Notes under the pieces: model-generated
Told to the model about the DNA's origin: nothing
What the model saw: only the letters and a program-made list of their open reading frames with translations
Database searches by the model: none
Part shown: positions 44,225 to 52,987 of the stretch, piece by piece
Layout: each line of letters begins with the position of its first letter
Position numbering within the stretch: the stretch's first letter is position 1
Source of the DNA: Pinirhizobacter soli
GTDB taxonomy: Bacteria > Pseudomonadota > Gammaproteobacteria > Xanthomonadales > Rhodanobacteraceae
DNA: 64,000 nt
NCBI RefSeq assembly: GCF_015905305.1
Contig: NZ_JADZLQ010000003.1
Span: 124,001-188,000 of the forward strand
Direction of reading: 5' to 3'
Program-made: the position numbers and the translations under genes

Positions 44225-45272
44225 GCACGTAGTCGGTGAAGATCTTCTGTGATTGCGGGTGCGCGTAGCGCTGGTTATAGGCATGGCTGGTGAGTACCGT
44301 CACCAGGTGTAGTTCTGGCACCACGAACACGTAGTTGCCGCCGTTACCCGACATCGCCCAGGTGACGTACTCATGGCCGCCCACCTTGAAGTGGAAGCGC
44401 CACCAGAAGTAACCATAATCGGCGTCCTCCCTGGCTTGGGCATGCGGCGTAAGCATCGAATGGATGAAGGCGGCGGATATCACCTGCCGGCCCTGCCAAC
44501 GGCCATCGTCCAGGGCGAGCTGGCCGAGCTTGGCCAGATCGCGCGCAGAGTAGCGGGTGCCACCGCCGCCCATGCCGATGCCCTCGGCGGAAACATTCCA
44601 TTGCACGTGGGTGATGCCCAGGGGCTTTTCCAGTACCTCGGCGGCGAAGGCCGAGAGGGGCTTGTGTGCCGCGCGTTCGACGACGGCACCGACGGTGAAT
44701 GCGCCAGCCGTGCAGTACGAGAAGGCGCGCTTGTAGGGGCTATCAGCGGGCTTTGTCATCCACGGCGCGAAACCCTTCACCGGCAGGGATAGCGCGAAAT
44801 TGAGCCAGCGCTCGCTGACATACATGCGCTCCTCGTTACCAGTGGAAAACTGGTTTTCATCGTCGCATTCCCAGATGGAACTCATGGTCATGAGGTCTTC
44901 GACGGTGATGGCCCGCTTGCGCGCGTCCGCCTCGTGGTACTCGGGGAAGAAGTCGTACACCTTCGCGTCGACGCCCTTGACCAGGCCGCGATCGAGCGCC
45001 GCCCCCATCAACAGGGCGGTCACACTCTTCGAGGCCGAACGGATGTCATTGAGGGTGTCGGCAGCATTGCCGTTGAAGTAGTGCTCGTACACGGTGTGGC
45101 CGTCCTGGATCACCAGCAGGCTGGTGATGTCCTTGAACGTGTTGTCGGCGATCTTCGGCTCCACGGCCGCGATGCGGGCCGGGTCCAGGCGCGGCGGTGG
45201 GGGCGAGGCGTGCGCGGCGGCCGCAAGGGCGAAGGCCAGTACGGGGGGAAAGACCAGGGCAAACGACTTCAT
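44178..45272 (-). CDS. Secreted serine hydrolase, beta-lactamase/DD-peptidase fold
   Basis: 364 residues. Signal peptide ALVFPPVLAFALAAAAHA. Nucleophile motif S-A-S-K at about residues 79-82 (IRSASKSVTALLMGAALDRG), and a Y-C-T stretch (FSYCTAGAFTVGAVV) where Y-x-N is usual, a small departure. GNGGNYVFVVPELHLVTVLTSH marks the third motif strand. It is distinct from the hydrolase at 4.1-5.6 kb and shorter (no C-terminal beta domain). Substrate unknown. ATG 45272 follows GGAG; the preceding GTG is an alternative. Confidence 0.88.
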   Translation of the reverse strand: MKSFALVFPPVLAFALAAAAHASPPPPRLDPARIAAVEPKIADNTFKDITSLLVIQDGHTVYEHYFNGNAADTLNDIRSASKSVTALLMGAALDRGLVKGVDAKVYDFFPEYHEADARKRAITVEDLMTMSSIWECDDENQFSTGNEERMYVSERWLNFALSLPVKGFAPWMTKPADSPYKRAFSYCTAGAFTVGAVVERAAHKPLSAFAAEVLEKPLGITHVQWNVSAEGIGMGGGGTRYSARDLAKLGQLALDDGRWQGRQVISAAFIHSMLTPHAQAREDADYGYFWWRFHFKVGGHEYVTWAMSGNGGNYVFVVPELHLVTVLTSHAYNQRYAHPQSQKIFTDYVLSATGAAGPAAASSH

Positions 45273-45362
45273 CACTTGAAGGCTCCATCGGCGCGCGGCC
45301 CACTGCCGCTTCGGCCATCAGGCCATGGCGTCGAATGAAGTGCCTGATTCGCGAATGAAGAA

Positions 45363-47435
45363 TTATGAAGGCGAGGAAATCACCGGAAACGAGGTGATCC
45401 GCAGCTTCGCCACGGCATAGGGCACCAGGGTAAGCGTGGTGGCCGGCTCATCGACGGCGGCCTTCGGCTGGACGGGCACCGGATCGGCCGCGCCTTCCTC
45501 GGCCTTCCATGCCGGTACCGGCCGGCCCTCGACGGCAAGGGTCAGCGGCGGCGGTCCCGCAAAGGGTGAGACTGGCAGCGCGTGCTCGCTTGCCACCGCC
45601 TTGGCGCCGGCCGACACGCCATAGTTCCAGCGCGAGCCCGGGTACACCTGCCAGTCGGCGGTGAGGCCGCGCTTGCGCCAGCGTACCCAGTTCTCGCGGA
45701 TGGGCAGGGAAAAGACCAGGGCACCGAAGGTGAAACTGTGTGATCCATTGAAGCCTGCTTCGGCCACCGGCTGGGCATCGAAGGCGAGCTCGACGGTATC
45801 GCCGGCCTTCCAGTTGCGCTCGATCGTGGCAAAGCTTCCGGGCGCGGCGGCAGCCGCGGGCTTGCCGTTGACCTTGATCACGGTGTGCTGTGACCAGCCC
45901 GGCATGCGCAGCCGCAGCGGGAAGGCGACGGGCGATTCCGGATGCACGGTGATCTTTACTTGCTGCCGGAAGGGGTAGTCCGTTGCCTGCTCGAGCCTCA
46001 GCGGAATCCCACGGACCGTCGTCGCCACTTCACAGGGGGCATAGGCAGCAGCGGCCAGGCCGCCATCGGCCGTGGCCATCCAGAGGCTGGCGGTGAACTT
46101 GGGCCAGCCCTGGTGGAAGTTGGCGGTACAGCAGCCGAAGTGCGGATCCAGGCCGAACAGATTTGCCTCTGGCCCGTTGGTGGTCCACGGCCGGCGGTGC
46201 AGGCTGGACTCCACCTGGTTGGGCTGCTGGTCGTACTGGTGCGCCCACATGTCGTCGGTGAACGTGCCGGGCAAGGCATTGAAGGCGATACGCTCCAGGC
46301 GGTCGCCGATGGCCGCATCGCCGGTAATGGCCAGGGCCAGTTCCAGCGAGTACATCGCCTCGACCACGGCGCAAAGTTCCACGCCCTGCGACGGGCTGCG
46401 TCCGGCCAGGTGTTCGTCGGCCGAGAACATGCCGTTGGGCAGGCCGTGGTACTGGTCGAGCATGGCCAGCTGGTGTTGCACGGCCTCGCGGTCGGTGCCC
46501 TTGCCGGACACTTGCGACCACACCGGCGATGCCTTCAACGCCTGGGCATTGTTCACCCCGTGCACCTGCAGGCCGACGTCTTCCATGAAGGCATCGCCGC
46601 CATGGGCTTCCTTCTTGATGACGTCCGGATCCACCTTCGTCTTGAAGGGGAAGTTGGCGAACATGCCCTGCCAGTCGTAGCCCTGGGCCTGCAGCAGCTT
46701 GGCCAGTTCCAGCAGACGGGGATCCTGGGTGCGGCTGTAAAGCCACACCACCGACACCAGTTCGTCCTGCCAGCGCATGCGGCCCCAGTCGCGCAGCGGC
46801 CTCGCGGGCAGCGCCTGCAACTGATGCACGAAGTAATTCGTCATCAACGGGATAACGCGGGCATCGCCGGTGAGCTCGTGGAACTGGGTCAGCACCTTCA
46901 GCATCACCATGCGCGGCCACCAGTCGTCGTTGCCAGGCGGGCCGAACATGCCGTCGGGCCAGGGATGGTCGAGCGTCCAGTCGATGAAACGGAGCGCCTT
47001 CGCCTTCAGTGGTTCGGAATCCAGCTGCCAAGCCAGTGGCAGCAGGCCGTCGAGGAAATACGGCCCGCGCTCCCAGGACTCGCCCTTGCCGCCCAGCCAT
47101 CCGCTGTCAGGGCCGACATCCGGCCAGGTCTCGTCCAGGTGGCCGCCCAGGCCGTCGGCCTGGATCTGCAACTGGCGGCGCAGCCAGCCGGTGGGCTTGA
47201 TCGCGCCTGTGGGTAGAAGCTGGAAGGGTTGCCGCGCCAGCGGGGATGGCGGGAACACAACGGCGCGGAAGGATGCATTGGGATCGACGGCGGTGGCACC
47301 GCCGTTGGGTGCCGCGGCTGCAAAAGCACTCGCCGCGAAGGCGCCGCCAACGAAGCCAAGCGCGGGCGCGGCAACGGCGGTGCCGGCAGCCCGGATGAAG
47401 GCGCGCCGGCCGGTACGTACGTCCGTATCGGCCAC
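45363..47435 (-). CDS. Tat-exported glycoside hydrolase family 127-like enzyme (beta-L-arabinofuranosidase type)
   Basis: 690 residues. A twin-arginine signal (TGRRAFIRAAGTAVAAPALG) indicates folded export. The catalytic domain starts LLPTGAIKPTGWLRRQL, has PDVGPDSGWLGGKGESWERG, and keeps the GH127 metal/cysteine set: E-x-C in QGVELCAVVEAMYSLE near 340 and the CC pair in HFGCCTANFHQGWPK near 420, where one cysteine is the proposed nucleophile. C-terminal beta-sandwich parts follow. Family enzymes act on arabinofuranosides of plant cell-wall glycoproteins; GH146 is a near relative. GTG start; 4 bp after the LysR stop on the same strand. Confidence 0.85.
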   Translation of the reverse strand: MADTDVRTGRRAFIRAAGTAVAAPALGFVGGAFAASAFAAAAPNGGATAVDPNASFRAVVFPPSPLARQPFQLLPTGAIKPTGWLRRQLQIQADGLGGHLDETWPDVGPDSGWLGGKGESWERGPYFLDGLLPLAWQLDSEPLKAKALRFIDWTLDHPWPDGMFGPPGNDDWWPRMVMLKVLTQFHELTGDARVIPLMTNYFVHQLQALPARPLRDWGRMRWQDELVSVVWLYSRTQDPRLLELAKLLQAQGYDWQGMFANFPFKTKVDPDVIKKEAHGGDAFMEDVGLQVHGVNNAQALKASPVWSQVSGKGTDREAVQHQLAMLDQYHGLPNGMFSADEHLAGRSPSQGVELCAVVEAMYSLELALAITGDAAIGDRLERIAFNALPGTFTDDMWAHQYDQQPNQVESSLHRRPWTTNGPEANLFGLDPHFGCCTANFHQGWPKFTASLWMATADGGLAAAAYAPCEVATTVRGIPLRLEQATDYPFRQQVKITVHPESPVAFPLRLRMPGWSQHTVIKVNGKPAAAAAPGSFATIERNWKAGDTVELAFDAQPVAEAGFNGSHSFTFGALVFSLPIRENWVRWRKRGLTADWQVYPGSRWNYGVSAGAKAVASEHALPVSPFAGPPPLTLAVEGRPVPAWKAEEGAADPVPVQPKAAVDEPATTLTLVPYAVAKLRITSFPVISSPS

Positions 47436-47438
47436 GCC

Positions 47439-48458
47439 TTAGGCCGCCGCCATGTCAGGCTCGTCCTCGGTAGTAACTTTCTTTCGCCCTTTCCGTGAGT
47501 CGGCGGCCTTGGCCACATGGGCGGACGGCGGATCCTTGGCGAAGGACACCGCGCACGAGGGCTCATTGGTACGCGAGAACAGCGCATCCACCCAACCGAT
47601 GAAGGCCTGCACGCGCGCGGACAGGTGCCGCTTCTGCGGATAGACGATCCATACCGGCGAACCGGTGCACACCAGCTCCGGCAGCACCACTTCCAGCATG
47701 CCCTTGGCCACCATGCAGGCGGCCATGCAGTGCGGGGCGTAGATGATGCCCAGGTCGTTCACGGCAGCCTGGATCACTGATTCACCGTCGTTGATCAGCA
47801 TGTGCGGCTCGTAATCCACCTCGATACGGCCCTCGCTGGTTTCCAGGCACCAGGCCGTGGGCTTGCCGGTGCTGGGCGAGATATGGCGGACCAGGCGGTG
47901 TTTCTGCAGGTCTTCGATGCTGGTGGGCCGGCCATGCTTTGCCAGGTACGCGGGCGAGGCAAACAGCACGTTGCGCAGGTACCCCAGCTTCCGGGCAATC
48001 AGGTTCGAATCGGGCAGGTCGCCGATGCGGATGGCGCAGTCGATGCCTTCTTCGTTCAGGTCGTAGGGGTAATCGCACATGGAGAGGTCCAGGCGGATGT
48101 CGGGGTACTTCTCCCCGAAGTCAGCCAGGTTCTGCATCAGCACGGCCCGCCCGATGGACACCGCCACGCCCACCCGGAGCTTGCCCGATGGCGAGGAGCG
48201 CGACTCACCCAGGGCCTCGGTGGCTTCCGACAGATCGATCAGGATCTGCTTGCATCGTTCATAGAACGCGCTGCCATCGTCGGTTAAACGCAGGGCTCGG
48301 GTTGATCTGAAGAAAAGCCTGACGCCCAGCGCCTCCTCGAGCCGGGCAATTGCCCGGCTGACCCCGGAAGGAGTCATACCCAGCTTTGGGGCGGCGGCCG
48401 AGAAACCCTTGGATTCGACCACTCGTACAAAAGCGGCAATCGCTGACAGATCTTCCAT
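47439..48458 (-). CDS. LysR-family regulator divergent from the efflux operon
   Basis: 339 residues. Winged helix at 1-60 (AIAAFVRVVESKGFSAAAPK, MTPSGVSRAIARLEEALGVR) and a LysR substrate domain (LRVGVAVSIGRAVLMQNL onward). The extra 35 C-terminal residues, rich in lysine and acidic residues (KGRKKVTTEDEPD), are unusual. The ATG at 48458 was chosen over an upstream ATG with no ribosome site. By position it should control the divergent RND operon, as MexT does for mexEF-oprN; co-transcription with the GH127 gene is also possible. Confidence 0.92.
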   Translation of the reverse strand: MEDLSAIAAFVRVVESKGFSAAAPKLGMTPSGVSRAIARLEEALGVRLFFRSTRALRLTDDGSAFYERCKQILIDLSEATEALGESRSSPSGKLRVGVAVSIGRAVLMQNLADFGEKYPDIRLDLSMCDYPYDLNEEGIDCAIRIGDLPDSNLIARKLGYLRNVLFASPAYLAKHGRPTSIEDLQKHRLVRHISPSTGKPTAWCLETSEGRIEVDYEPHMLINDGESVIQAAVNDLGIIYAPHCMAACMVAKGMLEVVLPELVCTGSPVWIVYPQKRHLSARVQAFIGWVDALFSRTNEPSCAVSFAKDPPSAHVAKAADSRKGRKKVTTEDEPDMAAA

Positions 48459-48549
48459 CACTTCGCCTATTGATGACTGCTGGTCACAGGACAAATGATT
48501 CTACGCCGACTTTTATCCGCCGGAGCAAGACCCAGTTATTAGCCTGACC

Positions 48550-48570
48550 GGTTCGGTATTTCTCCGAACC
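48550..48570 (+). promoter_or_regulatory. Inverted repeat in the leader of the RND operon
   Basis: GGTTCGG and CCGAACC (48550-48556, 48564-48570) form a perfect 7-bp inverted repeat with a 7-nt gap, 19 bp before the adaptor start. The 131-bp LysR/RND spacer holds no other obvious symmetry. It may be an operator (repressor or LysR site) or an RNA hairpin near the ribosome site. Confidence 0.6.
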
Positions 48571-48589
48571 AGAACATTGGGGCACGTAA

Positions 48590-49783
48590 ATGAAGACCAA
48601 GATCGTATTCGCCACGGCCGCGGCCGCGGTGGTAGCAGCATCGGCCTTTTGGTTGGGGCGCCCGGCGCCTATCCAAGCGGCAGCCGCCCTTCCGGCACCT
48701 GAAGTCACCGTCGCCCAGGTATTGGTGCGCCCGGTGGACGATGCCGCCTCCTTTACCGGCCGGCTGCAAGCCGTGGACACCATTGCGCTGCGCCCCCGGG
48801 TCAGCGGTTACGTGGATTCCGTGGAATTCACCGAGGGGGCGCTGGTCAAGAAAGGCCAGCTGCTCTTTCGCATCGACCCCCGACCCTACCAGGCCGAGGT
48901 CGATCGCCTGGCAGCCACCCTTGCCCAGGCCCGCTCGGAACTATCGCTAGCCCAGGCCAATGCCTCGCGTGCCGGCCGCCTGCTGGAACAGAAAGCCGTA
49001 TCCAAGGAAGAAGCCGACCGCCAACAGACCGCAGCCGTGACCGCGCAGTCGCAGGTGGCCGCCACTACGGCGGCACTGGCGTCCGCCCGGTTGAACCGCG
49101 AGTTCACCGAGGTGCGTGCGCCGATCGACGGCCGCGTGTCGAACGCGTTGATCACCGCGGGCAACCTGGTAACGCCGAACGACGTGTTGACCAGCGTTGT
49201 GAGTGTGAACCCGGTGTACGCCTACTTCGACGTGGATGAGCAGGCCTACCTGAAGCTCGACCGCTTGCGACGCGAGCGTGGCCATGCCCCCGACGTATCC
49301 ATGGGCCTGGCCGACGAGTCGGGCTTTCCGCATGCCGGCCACATCGACTTCGTCGACAACCAGCTGCGCACGGGCACCGGCACCATCCGCCTGCGCGCGG
49401 TGTTCGACAACGCCGACAACTCCTATACGCCGGGCCTGTACGCCCGCATCCAGCTGCGTAGTGCCGGCAGCCGTCCGCGTGCGCTGATCGATGACCGCGC
49501 CGTGGGCACCGACCTTGGCAACAAGTTCGTCTACGTGGTCGACAAGGATCGCAAGATCGAATATCGCCGCGTGGAGACTGGTCCGCTGGTCGACGGCCTG
49601 CGTGTGGTCGACGACGGCCTTACCGCCGCCGACAGCGTTGTCGTCTCCGGCCTGCAGCACGTGCGCCCCGGCGTGGAAGTAACGCCCAAGACTGTCGCGA
49701 TGGATTCCCGTCGCAGCGACACCGATCCGCAGGTTGCCAACCGTACGACGAAATCCCCGTCGATCGCGGATGCCAGCCGCTAA
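48590..49783 (+). CDS. RND efflux periplasmic adaptor (MexE/AcrA type)
   Basis: 397 residues. Hydrophobic N-terminal signal (VFATAAAAVVAASAFWLG), then the HlyD/lipoyl half-motif (IALRPRVSGYVDSVEFTEG). The alpha-hairpin spans LAQARSELSLAQANASRAG to about 170, and the second lipoyl half is FTEVRAPIDGRVSNALITAG. Beta-barrel and membrane-proximal domains follow. No lipobox cysteine is visible, so it is held by an uncleaved anchor or is soluble. First gene of adaptor-pump-channel. Confidence 0.93.
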   Translation: MKTKIVFATAAAAVVAASAFWLGRPAPIQAAAALPAPEVTVAQVLVRPVDDAASFTGRLQAVDTIALRPRVSGYVDSVEFTEGALVKKGQLLFRIDPRPYQAEVDRLAATLAQARSELSLAQANASRAGRLLEQKAVSKEEADRQQTAAVTAQSQVAATTAALASARLNREFTEVRAPIDGRVSNALITAGNLVTPNDVLTSVVSVNPVYAYFDVDEQAYLKLDRLRRERGHAPDVSMGLADESGFPHAGHIDFVDNQLRTGTGTIRLRAVFDNADNSYTPGLYARIQLRSAGSRPRALIDDRAVGTDLGNKFVYVVDKDRKIEYRRVETGPLVDGLRVVDDGLTAADSVVVSGLQHVRPGVEVTPKTVAMDSRRSDTDPQVANRTTKSPSIADASR

Positions 49784-49792
49784 GGCAAAGAC

Positions 49793-52700
49793 ATGAAAAT
49801 CGCCCAGTTCTTCGTCGACCGCCCGATCCTGGCGGGCGTCCTCTCCGTGCTGATCGTCATCGCGGGCAGCATCTCGCTGTTCAAGCTGCCGATCAGCGAA
49901 TATCCCGAGGTCGTGCCGCCCACCGTGGTGGTCAAGGCCAGCTATCCCGGCGCCAACCCCAAGGTGATCGCCGAAACCGTTGCCACGCCGCTGGAAACCC
50001 AGATCGTTGGCGTGGAAAACATGCTGTACACGTCCTCGCAGAGCACCAGCGATGGTCAGATGACGCTGACGGTGACCTTCGCCCTGGGCACCAACTTGAA
50101 CGATGCCCAGGTGCAGGTGCAGAACCGCGTGTCGCAGGCCCTGCCCCGACTCCCTGAGGAAGTACAGCGCCTTGGCGTGACCACGCAAAAGAGCTCGCCC
50201 GACCTCACCATGGTCGTGCATCTGATCTCGCCCGATAACCGCTACGACATGCTGTACCTGTCCAACTACGCGCGCCTGCACGTTAAGGATCAGCTGGCGC
50301 GCCTGGATGGCGTGGGTGACGTGCAGATCTTCGGTGCCGGCGAATACTCCATGCGCGTGTGGCTGGATCCCGACAAACTCGCCTCGCGCAACATGACCAC
50401 GGGCGACGTGATCAAGGCCATCCGCGAGCAGAACGTGCAGGTCGCCGCTGGCGCCCTGAACGCGCCGCCCGGCCCGAACAACAACGCCTTCCAGGTGAAC
50501 ATCAACACCCAGGGCCGCCTGACCACCGAAGATGAGTTCCTCAACATCGTGGTGCGCAGCGACGCCCAGGGTGCAGTGACGCACCTGCGTGACGTGGGCA
50601 AGGTGGAGCTCGGTTCCAGCAGCTACGCGCTGCGCAGCCTGCTGGACAACAAGGAAGCGGTGGCGGTGCCGGTGTTCCAGCGCCCCGGTTCCAACGCGAT
50701 CAATATCTCCGATCAGGTCCGCGCTGAAATGGCGGAACTGAAGAAGGACTTCCCGCAAGGGATGGACTACAAGATCGTCTACGACCCGACGGTGTTCGTG
50801 CGCGGCTCCATCGATGCCGTGGTGCATACCCTGTTCGAAGCCATCGCCCTGGTGGTGCTGGTGGTGATCCTGTTCCTGCAGACCTGGCGCGCGTCGGTCA
50901 TCCCATTGATAGCCGTGCCGGTGTCGTTGATCGGTACCTTTGCCGTGATGTACCTGGCCGGGTTCTCGCTCAATGCTTTGTCGCTGTTCGGCCTGGTATT
51001 AGCCATCGGCATCGTGGTGGATGACGCCATCGTGGTGGTGGAGAACGTCGAGCGGCATATCGAAATGGGCCAGCCGCCACTGGAAGCCACGCGTGCGGCG
51101 ATGAAGGAAGTGACCGGGCCGATCGTGGCCACGGCGCTGGTCCTGTGCGCCGTGTTTATCCCGGCGGCGTTCATCAGTGGCCTGACGGGCCAGTTCTACC
51201 GCCAGTTCGCGCTCACCATCGCCATCTCCACGGTGATCTCGGCCTTCAACTCGCTCACCCTCAGCCCGGCGCTTTCGGCGATCCTGCTCAAGGGCCACGA
51301 CGCGAAGAAGGACAAGCTCTCCATCGTGCTCGAGCGCGGCCTGGGCTGGATCTTCCACCCGTTCAACCGCATGTTCGTACGCGCTTCCAATGGCTATGTG
51401 GGCGGCGTCAAGCGCGTGCTGGGCAAGGGCTCGGCAGCGCTGGTGCTGTATGCAGGCCTGGTGGTATTGGCCTTCGCCGGCTTTGCCCACGTGCCCACCG
51501 GCTTCGTGCCACCGCAGGACAAGCAATACCTGGTGTCGTTCGCGCAGCTGCCCGACGCCGCCTCACTGGACCGCACCGAAGACGTGATCCGCCGCATGAG
51601 CGACGTGGCGCTGAAACAGCCGGGCGTTGAAAGCGCCGTGGCCTTCCCGGGCCTGTCGATCAACGGCTTCACCAACAGCACCAACTCCGGCATCGTGTTC
51701 GTCACCCTGAAGCCCTTCGACGAGCGCCGCGATCCCAGCCTGTCGGCTGGCGCCATCACCGCCGCGCTCACCCAGAAGTATTCGGCGATGCAGGATGCTT
51801 ACATCGCGATCTTCCCGCCGCCGCCGGTGAACGGCCTGGGTACCATCGGTGGCTTCCGCCTGCAGGTGGAAGACCGTGGCGACCTCGGCTTCCAGGAGCT
51901 GTACAAGCAGACGCAGGGCCTGATCGCCGCCAGCCACAAGACACCTGCCCTGGCAGGGCTGTTCTCCAGCTACCAGGTATCGGTGCCGCAGGTGGATGCG
52001 GATGTCGATCGCGAGAAGGCCAAGGCCGAGGGCGTGGACCTGGGCGATGTGTTCGAGACCATGCAGTCGTACCTGGGCTCGCTCTACGTCAACGACTTCA
52101 ACCGTTTCGGCCGCACCTACCAGGTGAACGTGTCGGCGGATCCGTCGTATCGCCACGAGCCGGAGGACATCCTGCGCCTGAAGACCCGCAATGCGGCGGG
52201 TGAGCCCGTACCGCTGGGTTCGTTCGTCACCGTTCATCAGGGCGTCGGCCCCGACCGCGTGCAGCACTACAACGGTTATCCCACCGCCGAGATCAATGGC
52301 GGCGCGGCACCCGGGTTCTCCACCGGGCAGGCCCAGGACGCGATGGAAAAGCTGGCCAAGGAAAACCTGCCCAACGGCATGTCGTTTGAATGGACGGAGC
52401 TGACCTACCAGCAGATCCTGGCCGGCAATACCTCGGTCGTGGTGTTCCCGTTGTGCGTGCTGCTGGTGTTCCTGGTGCTCGCTTCGCTGTACGAAAGCCT
52501 GTCGCTGCCACTGGCGGTGATCCTGATCGTGCCGATGGTGCTGCTGTCCGCCATTGCCGGTGTGTTCCTTACCGGTGGTGACAACAACATCTTCACGCAG
52601 ATCGGACTGATCGTGCTGGTGGGACTGGCCTGCAAGAACGCCATCCTGATCGTGGAGTTCGCCAAGGATGCGCAGGACCGCGGGCTGTCGCGCCGCGACG

Positions 52701-52987
52701 CGGTGCTGGAAGCCGCACGGCTGCGCCTGCGTCCGATCCTGATGACGTCCTTCGCCTTCATCATGGGCGTGGTACCGCTGGTCACCTCCCATGGTGCCGG
52801 TGCCGAGATGCGCCATGCCATGGGCGTGGCGGTGTTCGCCGGCATGCTGGGCGTCACCTTCTTCGGCCTGCTGTACACGCCATTGTTCTACACCATCATC
52901 CGCGGCTGGACCGAGCGCTCTACCGAGCGCCGTCGCCTGCGCCGTGAACACGCCGCGCTTGAAGCGCAAGGCGCCGGAGAACACTGA
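49793..52987 (+). CDS. RND multidrug efflux pump (MexF/AcrB type)
   Basis: 1064 residues, the usual HAE1 length. Twelve spans and two large periplasmic loops. N-terminus MKIAQFFVDRPILAGVLSVL; proton-relay aspartates in GLVLAIGIVVDDAIVVVENV near 405; second-half lysine region in GLACKNAILIVEFAKDA near 945. It extrudes small molecules using the proton gradient. The sequence resembles MexF more than AcrB by eye. It starts 9 bp after the adaptor and its stop overlaps the channel gene start (TGATG). Confidence 0.95.
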   Translation: MKIAQFFVDRPILAGVLSVLIVIAGSISLFKLPISEYPEVVPPTVVVKASYPGANPKVIAETVATPLETQIVGVENMLYTSSQSTSDGQMTLTVTFALGTNLNDAQVQVQNRVSQALPRLPEEVQRLGVTTQKSSPDLTMVVHLISPDNRYDMLYLSNYARLHVKDQLARLDGVGDVQIFGAGEYSMRVWLDPDKLASRNMTTGDVIKAIREQNVQVAAGALNAPPGPNNNAFQVNINTQGRLTTEDEFLNIVVRSDAQGAVTHLRDVGKVELGSSSYALRSLLDNKEAVAVPVFQRPGSNAINISDQVRAEMAELKKDFPQGMDYKIVYDPTVFVRGSIDAVVHTLFEAIALVVLVVILFLQTWRASVIPLIAVPVSLIGTFAVMYLAGFSLNALSLFGLVLAIGIVVDDAIVVVENVERHIEMGQPPLEATRAAMKEVTGPIVATALVLCAVFIPAAFISGLTGQFYRQFALTIAISTVISAFNSLTLSPALSAILLKGHDAKKDKLSIVLERGLGWIFHPFNRMFVRASNGYVGGVKRVLGKGSAALVLYAGLVVLAFAGFAHVPTGFVPPQDKQYLVSFAQLPDAASLDRTEDVIRRMSDVALKQPGVESAVAFPGLSINGFTNSTNSGIVFVTLKPFDERRDPSLSAGAITAALTQKYSAMQDAYIAIFPPPPVNGLGTIGGFRLQVEDRGDLGFQELYKQTQGLIAASHKTPALAGLFSSYQVSVPQVDADVDREKAKAEGVDLGDVFETMQSYLGSLYVNDFNRFGRTYQVNVSADPSYRHEPEDILRLKTRNAAGEPVPLGSFVTVHQGVGPDRVQHYNGYPTAEINGGAAPGFSTGQAQDAMEKLAKENLPNGMSFEWTELTYQQILAGNTSVVVFPLCVLLVFLVLASLYESLSLPLAVILIVPMVLLSAIAGVFLTGGDNNIFTQIGLIVLVGLACKNAILIVEFAKDAQDRGLSRRDAVLEAARLRLRPILMTSFAFIMGVVPLVTSHGAGAEMRHAMGVAVFAGMLGVTFFGLLYTPLFYTIIRGWTERSTERRRLRREHAALEAQGAGEH

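Noticed and set aside
48947-50827. 626-codon open frame antisense to the RND adaptor and pump
   Set aside because: Low-complexity His/Gly/Val/Asp composition and no domain; the opposite strand carries conserved pump motifs.
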